DNA of 13,872 nucleotides. It comes from Promethearchaeota archaeon (GTDB lineage Archaea > Asgardarchaeota > Lokiarchaeia > Sigynarchaeales > SOKP01). The DNA lies in the NCBI GenBank assembly GCA_014729315.1, contig WJKD01000582.1, positions 1 through 13,872 of the forward strand. Direction: 5' to 3'. Under the pieces are notes generated by a model. It worked only from the letters and a program-made list of their open reading frames with translations. It ran no database searches and had not been told where the DNA came from. The translations under genes were made by a program, and so were the position numbers. Numbering within the stretch: the stretch's first letter is position 1; each line of letters opens with the position of its first letter. Positions 1 to 7,374 of this stretch are shown piece after piece.

Positions 1-2
1 GC

Positions 3-863
3 GTACTTGTGTGCGGATTAAGCGGTGCTGGAAAATCTACTTTTCTTTCTTTTTTAAAGGAGAAAACATTTATCGAAAAAAATCCCACTTTAGGAAAGGA
101 AGTCTTTGATTTTGACATACAAGGATTCAAAATCGAATTTTTTGATATGGGAGGGTTAAAAGAATATAGATCTTTATGGAAGGCTGAATTACATGATGTT
201 GATCTATTAATATTTATAGTTGACTCGACTGATGAAGGAAAACTAAACGAAGCTAAGATTGAATTATCTAATCTTGCTGGATCATCAGAGGATACATCAT
301 TTCTCGTACTACTAAATAAAGTTGACAGAGAAAACGCCTTATCCACCGAAGAAATAATTGAACGCTTGGATCTTAAGCAAAATAAAAAATATGACTTCAT
401 AAGAATTTCCAGTAGAACAGGCTTTGGACTATTTAAAGCTTTTAACCGCATCTTTCGTATTTTAACGGGAAAAGGATTACAAAAAAATATTAAGGCTAAA
501 GCTTTCACAATCTATGATAAAGGCGGAGTTCCACTCACTACAAAAGAAGGAAAATATGATTCAAAAGAGGTGCTCTCAGGCGGATTACTGTCAGCAATGA
601 CAACATTTGTAAAGCAATCCTTCCACTCGGATTTAAACACCGTAAAGATGAAGGATTATATCATCATTATTCAGAAAACAAACCATCTTATGGGATCGCT
701 AATAATTGAAGATGTTGAGAAACCTATAGTCAAGGAAGCTGAAGAAAACCTAAGGTTGTTATTACAACATTTAGAAAAATTATGTCCCGAACTGAAAAAA
801 GATAAACTAAATCCTCAAAAAATAGAAGATCTGGTCCAAGATTATTACGAAAACATTTTATAG
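3..863 (+). CDS. Arf-like small GTPase with C-terminal longin-like domain, 5' partial
   Basis: The reading frame is open to the left edge. The first codons read V-L-V just before the P-loop, which is the usual beta-1 strand, so the GTG at 9 is an internal valine and the true start lies outside the window. Counting that valine as residue 1, the G motifs are: P-loop GLSGAGKST (3-11), switch I threonine in NPTLG (T27), G3 DMGG (46-49) followed by KEYRSLW as in Arf proteins, G4 NKVD (103-106), and G5 SSRTG near 134. The Arf catalytic glutamine (DVGGQ) is replaced by leucine (L50). Residues 162-284 have a predicted beta-beta-alpha-beta-beta-beta-alpha-alpha order (hairpin 166-178, helix 190-204, strands 209-234, helices 237-262 and 267-283), which fits a longin-like fold. 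No membrane segment is seen; it is probably cytosolic or peripheral. The GTPase call is very secure. The longin call rests on topology and could be another roadblock/longin-superfamily fold. Confidence 0.93.
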   Translation, partial: VLVCGLSGAGKSTFLSFLKEKTFIEKNPTLGKEVFDFDIQGFKIEFFDMGGLKEYRSLWKAELHDVDLLIFIVDSTDEGKLNEAKIELSNLAGSSEDTSFLVLLNKVDRENALSTEEIIERLDLKQNKKYDFIRISSRTGFGLFKAFNRIFRILTGKGLQKNIKAKAFTIYDKGGVPLTTKEGKYDSKEVLSGGLLSAMTTFVKQSFHSDLNTVKMKDYIIIIQKTNHLMGSLIIEDVEKPIVKEAEENLRLLLQHLEKLCPELKKDKLNPQKIEDLVQDYYENIL

Positions 864-930
864 ATTCGATTTCTTCAATGAGATCTTAAATTGATTCTTT
901 ACCTCTTATAAACCCTTGACTCGATTTGTA

Positions 931-940
931 TTTATAATTT
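931..940 (+). promoter_or_regulatory. Candidate TATA box for the dehydratase gene
   Basis: TTTATAATTT lies about 85 bases before the ATG at 1019. With the usual archaeal TATA-to-start distance, transcription would begin near 960 and leave a leader of roughly 60 bases that carries the ribosome binding site. The surrounding sequence is so AT-rich that other TATA-like stretches (for example 904-911) cannot be excluded. Confidence 0.3.
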
Positions 941-1007
941 AATTATCATGGTCAGACTAATTAAGTTTTAAACCTCTCAAAACTGATATCTAAATAGTAA
1001 AAAATTT

Positions 1008-1013
1008 GGTGAT
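1008..1013 (+). promoter_or_regulatory. Shine-Dalgarno GGTGAT, selects ATG 1019
   Basis: GGTGAT matches the complement of the archaeal 16S 3' end (AUCACC). It sits 5 bases before ATG 1019 but only 2 bases before GTG 1016, so the ATG is the more likely start and the in-frame GTG is probably not used. Confidence 0.6.
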
Positions 1014-1018
1014 TTGTG

Positions 1019-2689
1019 ATGAGTAATGAAAAACCTAATTTAAAAAAAAGAAGCGACCAAATCTTTGAAGTTATAAAAAATACTGCCTTTTATTACGCTC
1101 CCCTGGGAATAATAAGTGGAACGGGATTAGAAGAGAAAGAAATCCACAAAAAACCCTTTATAGGTGTGGTGAATACTTGGAACGAGTTAAATCCAGGTCA
1201 TATGCATCTAAGACATTTAGCAGAAGGTGTTAAGTTCGGTATCGCAGAGGCTGGAGGTACTTCCTTTGAGTTTAACACGGTGGCCCCATGCGATGGCTGG
1301 GCTAATGCTAATATAGGAATGCGATTTATTCTTCCCCAAAGAGATATCATTGCTGATTCAATAGAAGCGATGGTCGAGGCTCACCGACTCGACGCTATTG
1401 TAACGCTTTCATCTTGCGATAAAATAAATCCAGGTGTGTTAATGGCTGTGACAAGATTGGATATTCCTACAATATGCGTGCCCGGAGGACCCAATTTATT
1501 CGAAATAGCGTTTATGCCTGGCTACGAGGGTGTTGACGTTAAGATATACGACGATTTTAAAAGAAAAACAAGTTGTATCTCGTGCGCTACAGCGGGCGCT
1601 TGCGAATTCATGGGAACTGCGAATACCACTCAATGTCTTATGGAAGCGTTTGGAATGACTTTGCCCAACGCAGCAACGATACCTGCTTTTACACGAATGA
1701 AATACGTTATTGCGAAAAATTCTGGAAGAAAAATTTTGGATCTGCTTAAGAAAAACATCACGCCATCTCAGATTATGACTGAAAAATCATTGGAAAATGT
1801 GATGACGATTGACGCTGCTATAGGGGGCTCTACAAACGCAGCTTTACACATTCCTGCTATTGCTCACGAAATGGGTATCGATTTTGATATCGAATCTTTT
1901 AACGAATACAGTAAAAAAGTCCCTATGATTGTTAACACTTCACCTTCGGGAGATTATGGTGTTTCGGATTTATACGGTGCTGGAGGAATTCCCGCTGTCA
2001 TGAGTAGAATCAAAGATTTCCTTAATCTTGATTGTATGACGGTCTCAGAAAAAAATATTGGACGATTAATTAGAAGAGTGAAAGTACTCGATGATAATAT
2101 AATTAGACCTTTGGAAAATCCGGTTTTTCAAGAAGGAGGGACAGTCATATTGAAAGGAAATCTAGCACCAAAATGCGCTGTAGTCAAACAATCCGCCGTA
2201 GGAAAAAAAGAACTCTTAAAGTTTGAGGGTCCCGCAAAAGTGTTTGATTCAGAGATGGACGCGCTTAAGGCTTTATCCGCTCACAAAATAAATAACGGAG
2301 ATATAGTCGTAGTAAGATACGAAGGTCCAAAAGGAGGACCAGGGATGCCTGAATTGGTTGCGTTAACTTCAAACCTAATGATTAGACAAGATATGAGTGA
2401 TTACGCGTTAATTACAGACGGAAGGTTTTCAGGAGCTTCGCAAGGGCCTTGCATCGGTCATGTAAGCCCTGAAGCATATGTAGGAGGGCCAATAGCTATA
2501 ATAAAGACTGGAGATATAGTTAAAATAGATATCCCCAATAGAAAACTCGATTTTGACATCTCAAAAGAAGAAATAGAAAAACGATTCGAAAATTGGAGAC
2601 CTCACGAAAGAGATATAAAAAGTAAAACACTTTTAAAATACCGAGCTTTAGTTGATTCTGCTGCTAAAGGTGCTATCCTTCGTTTTTAG
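1019..2689 (+). CDS. ilvD: IlvD/Edd-family dehydratase (dihydroxy-acid dehydratase-like)
   Basis: This is a 556-residue protein of normal length for dihydroxy-acid dehydratase, the Fe-S enzyme that converts 2,3-dihydroxy-acids to 2-keto acids in valine, isoleucine and leucine synthesis. Family marks, numbered from ATG 1019: NTWNELNPGH (52-61), CDK-x-x-PG (133-139; C133 cluster ligand, D134 metal site, K135), GAC followed by FMGTANT (C195), RYEGPKGGPG (433-442), and the second family signature TDGRFSGAS (466-474), followed by GHVSPEA and GGPIA. The stretch that is usually DGIAMGHEGM reads DGWANANIGM (92-101), so the substrate pocket may differ, and a sugar-acid dehydratase role is possible. 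No ilvB, ilvC or ilvN gene is in the window to support the pathway. It converges with the TPR gene, the two stops being 16 bases apart. Family membership is certain; substrate is less so. Confidence 0.88.
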   Translation: MSNEKPNLKKRSDQIFEVIKNTAFYYAPLGIISGTGLEEKEIHKKPFIGVVNTWNELNPGHMHLRHLAEGVKFGIAEAGGTSFEFNTVAPCDGWANANIGMRFILPQRDIIADSIEAMVEAHRLDAIVTLSSCDKINPGVLMAVTRLDIPTICVPGGPNLFEIAFMPGYEGVDVKIYDDFKRKTSCISCATAGACEFMGTANTTQCLMEAFGMTLPNAATIPAFTRMKYVIAKNSGRKILDLLKKNITPSQIMTEKSLENVMTIDAAIGGSTNAALHIPAIAHEMGIDFDIESFNEYSKKVPMIVNTSPSGDYGVSDLYGAGGIPAVMSRIKDFLNLDCMTVSEKNIGRLIRRVKVLDDNIIRPLENPVFQEGGTVILKGNLAPKCAVVKQSAVGKKELLKFEGPAKVFDSEMDALKALSAHKINNGDIVVVRYEGPKGGPGMPELVALTSNLMIRQDMSDYALITDGRFSGASQGPCIGHVSPEAYVGGPIAIIKTGDIVKIDIPNRKLDFDISKEEIEKRFENWRPHERDIKSKTLLKYRALVDSAAKGAILRF

Positions 2690-2705
2690 AATAATAGAAG
2701 TAAAA

Positions 2706-5354
2706 TTAAATTTTAATATCTTCTCTTTTTTTGAATAATTCTGAGAGTTTTTCATTAATAGAATGTAACGTATTCTCGTAAGTTCCTACTAAATTTTTTA
2801 GTTCTGAGGAGATTCGATCGTCTAATTCTATTGCTTTCTTAACATATTCTAAGGCGGAATCGTAATTTTTTTTCTTAAATTTAATTTCTCCGATAAATAA
2901 TCTGGAGTTTGCGTAATCCGGGTATATTTCAAGACTTTTTTCATAGAATTTTTCGGCATTATCTAAGTCTTTTTTTAAAAAATAACAATTCGCCATATTG
3001 TACCACGCTTCTGAGAAGGTATCGTCTAACTCCACCGCCTTTTCAAAAGATTTGATCGCTGAATCGAGTTGTTCTCCGAATTCTTGAGCCAATCCCATAT
3101 TGTTCCACGCTTGCTTATCTTCTGGACTTAATTCTACTGCCTTTTCGTATTTGTCTATTGCTTCTTTGAATTGATTTAATCCAAGATATGCGTTTCCGAA
3201 GAGAAAATATGTTTTTTGGATGGAGTCGTCTAATTCAATAGCTTTTTTACAACTCTCCAGAGTATGTTCGTAATTTTTGTTTTTCAATTGAATCAATGCT
3301 TCATTATTTAGCTCTCGGACATAAACTTCGAGTATATCTTCTTGTTTTTGTCTTTCTAAATCGCTATTATTGAATTTTTTGCTGACTTCTAAAGCCTTAT
3401 CAAATTTTTCATAGCATTCTTTAAATTTTTCTGCTTTGGCTAATTCTATCCCGAAGTCTTTTATGATTTTGATAGTTTTTACGATTTGTTCGTCAATTAG
3501 TTTAGGATTTTCGATTTTATCTATAATTTTCAATGCTTCGTCAAGGAATTCAATCCCCTTAGAATAATTTCTTTTATTGCCCGATAGTACGCTAAACGAA
3601 ATGTTTGCATTGGATATTTTTACTAATTGATTATCTTTAACAACTAAGTATTCTATAAGATCGATAAACTTCAGTGCCTTTTTAAAGAGATCCATGGAAG
3701 TTTCGAACTCGCCTTCGTCAGCTCTTTTTTTACATTGCTCAATCAGCAAATTTATTTGATCTGCGTAAACATTGTCGATAAGGTGTTTTACGTCGCTAAT
3801 TTTTTTGTTTCTTTCTTCAGGATCGGTGATTAACTCCGCTTTTTCTAATTCCTTTTTTAACTCCTCTAATTTTTCTTCGAATTTCATCTGTTCTTCTTCA
3901 ATGAATCCGTCTGAAACAACTTGCTTCATCTCTGCTTTGTATAGAAGATTTTTGATTCTACTTACTTGTCGATCCATCTCTTTCGAAAGATACATTTTAT
4001 TCGTAATGCTTAGCGCATCGCTGAAGATCTTTCTAGCTTCTTCGAATTTTTTCTCCACTAAAAGGTTTTTACCTTCTTTTACGATAGAGTCTATTTCTGC
4101 TAAATAAATTTGATTAATGCTGTCCTTTATTTTTTCTATTTCTATGTTATCATCTTCCGCACAAGGCATGTTCTTAGCGATAGAGAGAGCTGAATACATC
4201 TCGCTTATTGCTTTATCGTACGATTCTTCATTGACATAATCTTTGCTTTTATTTATACGTATATTGATTCCCGATGTGCATGTCTCGTTTATTAAATCAT
4301 CGAGCTTCTCAACGTATCGATCTTTCTCTGAGGATTCGATCATTTTTTCTGCAATATTGAGTGCGTTAGTAAAAGTTTTTGCTGCCTCTTGGACTATTTT
4401 AATAGATTCCTCGTAATTTTCTTGTTTTATCAGCTTTTCTCCTTCGTTCTGTATTGGTTTAATTCTTTTAATAAGAATTGGATTTGCAAGATTACTTATT
4501 TGATCAATATAATTTTTCTTTTCCTCTGAATCGAACATATCAGAGGCTAAATGATAAGCCTCTCTTAATGTTTTTAAACCGTCATCAATCTTATCCGAAT
4601 TAATCTCAGTTTTTCCTTTATCTATCAATGTGAGAATCTGAGAGATATAGACTTCGTTAATTTTTGTTTTGATTTTGGTCATATTTATATCCTTTAGTTC
4701 GGAGCTATACATTTCTCTCGCTATATCTTCAGCTACTTTGTATAGTTCGAGTGCTTCTTTAGGTTTATTATTTTTAAAGAAATCATCCGCCTCAGCAACA
4801 AGACCGTTAAAATTTTCATTGTAGGTCTTGTTAATAAGCAATTTGATCTCCTGAATTAGTTTATTATCTAGATCAGAACTAAAAATTTTTTTTGCGTCTT
4901 TTAGTGTTTCCTTAAAAATATCGATCGCGTCGTTAAAATTTTGATTTTTTAAAGCTACTTTTCCACTCTGGATTAGTTCTTCTAACTCTGTAAGGCTAGT
5001 TTGATGATTAATCTCTTCGGTTTTAGAGTATCTTAGATTTTCGTCTCGGATATTATAGCTAATTTCAAGAGCAGCCTTAAGAGCATTATTTGATTCCGTA
5101 AAATCTTGCTTCTCTCGTAATTTCTCGGCATTCTCAATTATATCATCAATCTGAGAAGAATATGCCTTATCAATAAGATCCATAATTTTTTCTACTTCTT
5201 CTTCTCGATCTTCTAAGTCTGTGCCTTTAATTCTAAGTATGCTTATGCCTTCTCTATAGCTCCTAACGGCTTCTTCGTACTCTTTTTTCTCCTTAAGCTT
5301 ATCTCCTTCTTTAAGATATGGCTTAACTTTTTTGAGTATTTTAGCTTTTCCCAT
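2706..5354 (-). CDS. Large helical-repeat / TPR scaffold protein
   Basis: This soluble, highly charged, all-helical protein of 882 residues has no signal peptide or membrane segment. Two repeat regions are visible (numbered from ATG 5354). Residues 129-480 hold six diverged units of about 58 residues, each starting like a TPR helix pair (GK-x-L with a later EEA-x-x-I/L-F-x-x-AL-x-IA) and ending with a third helix of the form I-x-K-I-x-x-LIN-x-x-Y. Residues 679-846 hold five canonical 34-residue TPRs with strict spacing (starts at 679, 713, 747, 781, 815) and typical AW-NN-G and Y-x-KA-x-EL residues. A glutamate/lysine coiled-coil-like stretch lies near 485-520. TPR arrays bind peptides or partner proteins, so a scaffold role is inferred, but no partner is known. 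ATG 5354 is preferred over the TTG at 5363 because GAGG at 5370-5367 almost touches the TTG; it is 12 bases from the ATG, which is rather long. Confidence 0.9.
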   Translation of the reverse strand: MGKAKILKKVKPYLKEGDKLKEKKEYEEAVRSYREGISILRIKGTDLEDREEEVEKIMDLIDKAYSSQIDDIIENAEKLREKQDFTESNNALKAALEISYNIRDENLRYSKTEEINHQTSLTELEELIQSGKVALKNQNFNDAIDIFKETLKDAKKIFSSDLDNKLIQEIKLLINKTYNENFNGLVAEADDFFKNNKPKEALELYKVAEDIAREMYSSELKDINMTKIKTKINEVYISQILTLIDKGKTEINSDKIDDGLKTLREAYHLASDMFDSEEKKNYIDQISNLANPILIKRIKPIQNEGEKLIKQENYEESIKIVQEAAKTFTNALNIAEKMIESSEKDRYVEKLDDLINETCTSGINIRINKSKDYVNEESYDKAISEMYSALSIAKNMPCAEDDNIEIEKIKDSINQIYLAEIDSIVKEGKNLLVEKKFEEARKIFSDALSITNKMYLSKEMDRQVSRIKNLLYKAEMKQVVSDGFIEEEQMKFEEKLEELKKELEKAELITDPEERNKKISDVKHLIDNVYADQINLLIEQCKKRADEGEFETSMDLFKKALKFIDLIEYLVVKDNQLVKISNANISFSVLSGNKRNYSKGIEFLDEALKIIDKIENPKLIDEQIVKTIKIIKDFGIELAKAEKFKECYEKFDKALEVSKKFNNSDLERQKQEDILEVYVRELNNEALIQLKNKNYEHTLESCKKAIELDDSIQKTYFLFGNAYLGLNQFKEAIDKYEKAVELSPEDKQAWNNMGLAQEFGEQLDSAIKSFEKAVELDDTFSEAWYNMANCYFLKKDLDNAEKFYEKSLEIYPDYANSRLFIGEIKFKKKNYDSALEYVKKAIELDDRISSELKNLVGTYENTLHSINEKLSELFKKREDIKI
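2726..2732 (+). terminator. T-tract, possible terminator of the dehydratase gene
   Basis: A run of seven T lies 37 bases after the dehydratase stop, inside the 3' end of the convergent TPR gene. Archaeal transcription often ends at U-tracts without a hairpin. The same bases also encode lysine codons of the TPR gene on the other strand, so the run may be coincidental. Confidence 0.25.
2817..3320 (-). repeat. Five canonical 34-residue TPR motifs
   Basis: Five units follow each other at exactly 34 residues, each ending in KAIELDD, KAVELSP, KAVELDD, KSLEIYP or KAIELDD. They are the standard TPR consensus and much better conserved than the preceding 58-residue units. Confidence 0.9.
3915..4970 (-). 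repeat. Six tandem protein repeats of about 58 residues
   Basis: The units align without gaps at their first 30 positions and have lengths 57, 58, 58, 64, 59 and 56 residues; the fourth unit carries a short insertion after its second helix. The shared pattern is a TPR-like helix pair, then an acidic turn (SSDLD, SSELK, DSEEK, SSEKD, AEDDN, LSKEM), then a third helix. The DNA itself is well diverged, so this is an old repeat and not a recent expansion. Confidence 0.75.
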
Positions 5355-5488
5355 TTTATCCAACTTCCTCTGATTTCTCTTAATCTTTTTCTTGCTATAA
5401 TGTCGAATTGAAGAAAATTGTTAAATGATTTCTGTTCAAAAGGTTATTTGATTCAATTCGATCAATTTTTATTCAATATTAATATAAT

Positions 5489-5496
5489 AAAAAAAA
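5489..5496 (-). terminator. T8 tract, possible terminator of the 5600-6778 gene
   Basis: On the minus strand this is a run of eight T about 100 bases after the stop of the upstream minus-strand gene and before the TPR start. It sits in the loop between the two arms of a 9-base inverted repeat. It could serve as an archaeal U-tract terminator, but the region is AT-rich throughout. Confidence 0.3.
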
Positions 5497-5540
5497 CTTA
5501 AAATTAATATTTCTATTCAAAATATTACATTTTCTCTTTT

Positions 5541-5565
5541 TTAGCAAAGTTGATAATATTGCTAA
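5541..5565. repeat. Inverted repeat TTAGCAA / TTGCTAA
   Basis: Two perfect 7-base arms separated by 11 bases lie 35 to 59 bases after the stop of the 5600-6778 gene. No T-tract follows on the minus strand, so it is not a normal intrinsic terminator; it may be a protein-binding site or a transcript-end hairpin. Confidence 0.4.
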
Positions 5566-5599
5566 TTGATAGTTTTAAGTTAAAAATGTCCATTTAAAT

Positions 5600-6778
5600 T
5601 CAATCTGTAAAATATAGATGTTCATCAAACCCAGTTTCAGCAACTAAGTCCTGCCCAAGCTTTTGTATTGCTCTCTTTGAGGGCGTTCGGAGGATTCGTT
5701 TCGCAACTCGTATTACCTTTTCTAACTTGCCAGTTGAAAACTCTCTAACAATGTTATCGTATCGCGAAAAATCGATACCTGCTGTATATACTCCTGCGTT
5801 TCCATGTCCAGCTTGGCTAGAAACTTGCCAATGCTCAACTTTTAATTCAATCGAGGAGAGAAGGTGTGAACAAAAAAACCAATCTTGTAATAAATCGAAG
5901 CGCTTCGATTTTCGTTTAGTATCCTTAAGAATTTTCTGGGCACGATTTAACCTGTCGGGGTGCATTTGCCGAAAAACTTTTTCGTATCGCTCTGTTAACT
6001 TATCTTTTGCGTTTTTTTTTATTCTTTCCATAATTTCCTCTACTTTCTGAGCTCGTTCTTCAGAAGTTTCTTGATGAAGTGAACGAATATGTTGATCAAT
6101 AATTTCTTCTGTTTTTGCTGCTTCTTCTGGAGACAGCTCAGTTTCAGCACTTCCTGAACTGCTTGAAGCCGAATCGCTTTGATTTAATGCGGTATTTGCA
6201 ATTTCGGTAGGTACAGAATAAATTTCTTTTTGTTGTAGTGTAAATAACACATCTAACTTAGAGGGATCGCTTCTTACTTCTTCTATTTTTTGGTTAATCT
6301 CTTCTTCTGGATAACCTATTGAACTCAAATAAAACCTTGCATTTGCAAGTTGATTCTCTAAAGCTTGAGTAGTATCATATTGGTTTTGGCTGCCAAATTC
6401 GCTTTCTAACTGTTGATCTGCTAATTTACTAACCTTAACCTCGTTTATATCCTTAATATCCAATTCTTCGATTTTACCAAGAATGTATTCAATCTGCTTG
6501 GGTCCTATATAGTTTAAATTACCAACGGGACTTACCATGTAGGCTAGTTTCTCTAGTTTGTCGAGTATGTCTTTCACCTTATCAATAGGTTGTTTGCTGG
6601 ATATTTTAAAAAAGTGTGTAAATAAGACTTTATTAAAACCAGCAATTTTTTTCAAATCCTCCTCGTTAAATTTGTTTAGATAAGTGGTTAAGCTACTATC
6701 TCGAAATTGCTGAGGAAGATTTATGTCAAAAACAATGACATTCTCGTTTATTATGGTGATATAATCCGATTTTTGCAT
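5600..6778 (-). CDS. Hypothetical soluble protein with possible divergent J-domain-like segment
   Basis: I do not recognise this 392-residue protein as a known family. It lacks a signal peptide and membrane segments. Visible parts are an N-terminal mixed region (1-115), a Gln/Asn-rich helical middle (118-195), a serine-rich linker (S201-S210), a highly charged helix (215-262), then YEKVFRQM-HPDR (265-276), a basic loop, RFDLLQDWFF (293-302), and a C-terminal domain with strands near 310-336. The HPD tripeptide preceded by Y-x-K-V and followed by F-x-x-L-x-x-x-F resembles the J-domain pattern (Y-x-K-L ... HPDR ... F-x-x-I-x-x-AY), but helix I and the usual loop length do not fit, so this is only a hint. 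The ATG at 6778 has no Shine-Dalgarno sequence before it. It lies on the same strand as the phosphatase gene, about 100 bases downstream of it; co-transcription is possible but unproven. Confidence 0.8.
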   Translation of the reverse strand: MQKSDYITIINENVIVFDINLPQQFRDSSLTTYLNKFNEEDLKKIAGFNKVLFTHFFKISSKQPIDKVKDILDKLEKLAYMVSPVGNLNYIGPKQIEYILGKIEELDIKDINEVKVSKLADQQLESEFGSQNQYDTTQALENQLANARFYLSSIGYPEEEINQKIEEVRSDPSKLDVLFTLQQKEIYSVPTEIANTALNQSDSASSSSGSAETELSPEEAAKTEEIIDQHIRSLHQETSEERAQKVEEIMERIKKNAKDKLTERYEKVFRQMHPDRLNRAQKILKDTKRKSKRFDLLQDWFFCSHLLSSIELKVEHWQVSSQAGHGNAGVYTAGIDFSRYDNIVREFSTGKLEKVIRVAKRILRTPSKRAIQKLGQDLVAETGFDEHLYFTD

Positions 6779-6879
6779 AATTTAAGACTTAGTTTAATAA
6801 TTGAGCGATAGATGAATACTTTGACTAAATCAAAATTAGTCTACTATTGCTAATAACAATTCTGAAATTTATACTTTTA

Positions 6880-7374
6880 TTATGAGATTTTTCGATATTT
6901 CTGGGCAATTATTCGAGCAAACTTCATTTGTTCTTTTGTTTCTAAAGAACATCGTCTATGGTTTCTGATCCACTTCACGGGATCCATTGATTTTGGTATA
7001 TAACCATGAAAGGCACCCCACGCTACAATTAACTGTCCGGTTCTTCCACAACCAGCAACGCAATGTACTACGATTGACTCTTTTTTAATCATGTGATTAT
7101 TGGATAATTTTAGAAATTTTTCGATTTGTTTGTCTGTCGGAATGCCGTAGTCGGGAATATCAATATGGTAATATATAAATTCCTTAGGAATCTCGTTTTG
7201 ATTGTTAAATTCGGAACAATTTACAATTACCTTAACACCTTCCTTTCTATAAATTTCAAATACTGGGGGATCAGGCCACCAAGATGCAGCAATTTTATTT
7301 TTAACGATCCAAGAGAAAGGTTCGGTTCTGTGTGGTTGTCCTCCTTCTGGCCAATACCATGGACGAATTTTAAA
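6880..7374 (-). pseudogene. Dual-specificity-type protein phosphatase, start-less / 5' frameshifted
   Basis: The frame is open for 164 codons and encodes a compact cysteine phosphatase. Numbering from the first codon (7374): a WIVKNKIAAS entry motif (22-31), IVNCSE strand (50-55), candidate general acid D75 in DIPDYGIP, the signature HCVAGCGRTG (104-113) with nucleophile C105 and R111, and SLETKEQ (143-149). All catalytic parts are intact, giving a phosphotyrosine/dual-specificity phosphatase of the small archaeal or DUSP23-like type. However, an in-frame TAA (7377-7375) closes it on the 5' side and the only standard start is ATG 7092, which would yield a 70-residue fragment without D75. Upstream, another frame (7415 to 7368) continues plausibly with NTPEGNLK and could join by a -1 shift at T TTA AAA (7374-7368). 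It is either a decaying gene, an assembly error, or a frameshifted gene. Confidence 0.78.

Larger units (their letters stand above)
5355..5599. other. AT-rich intergenic region with inverted repeats
   Basis: No open frame of note. It must contain the promoter of the TPR gene (minus strand) and the end of the transcript of the 5600-6778 gene. A CATTATAG element (minus strand, 5402-5395) is a weak TATA candidate for the TPR gene. Two inverted repeats are visible: AATATTAAT 5475-5483 with ATTAATATT 5503-5511, flanking the A8 run, and TTAGCAA 5541-5547 with TTGCTAA 5559-5565. The first is made of A and T only and could be chance. Confidence 0.5.

Noticed and set aside
9..11. GTG at 9 as the start of the GTPase gene
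   Set aside because: In-frame codons before it encode the valine-leucine strand that normally precedes the P-loop, and starting there would remove beta-1; the gene is cut by the window edge.
3772..4107. Plus-strand open frame of 111 codons
   Set aside because: It lies wholly antisense inside the TPR gene and its Ser/Phe-rich composition is what the complement of Lys/Glu-rich helical repeats gives.
5727..6050. Plus-strand open frame of 107 codons
   Set aside because: Antisense to the 5600-6778 gene, with no family features or promoter.
6779..6879. Operon linking the phosphatase and the 5600-6778 gene
   Set aside because: About 100 bases separate them and neither function supports the link; same-strand order alone is weak evidence.
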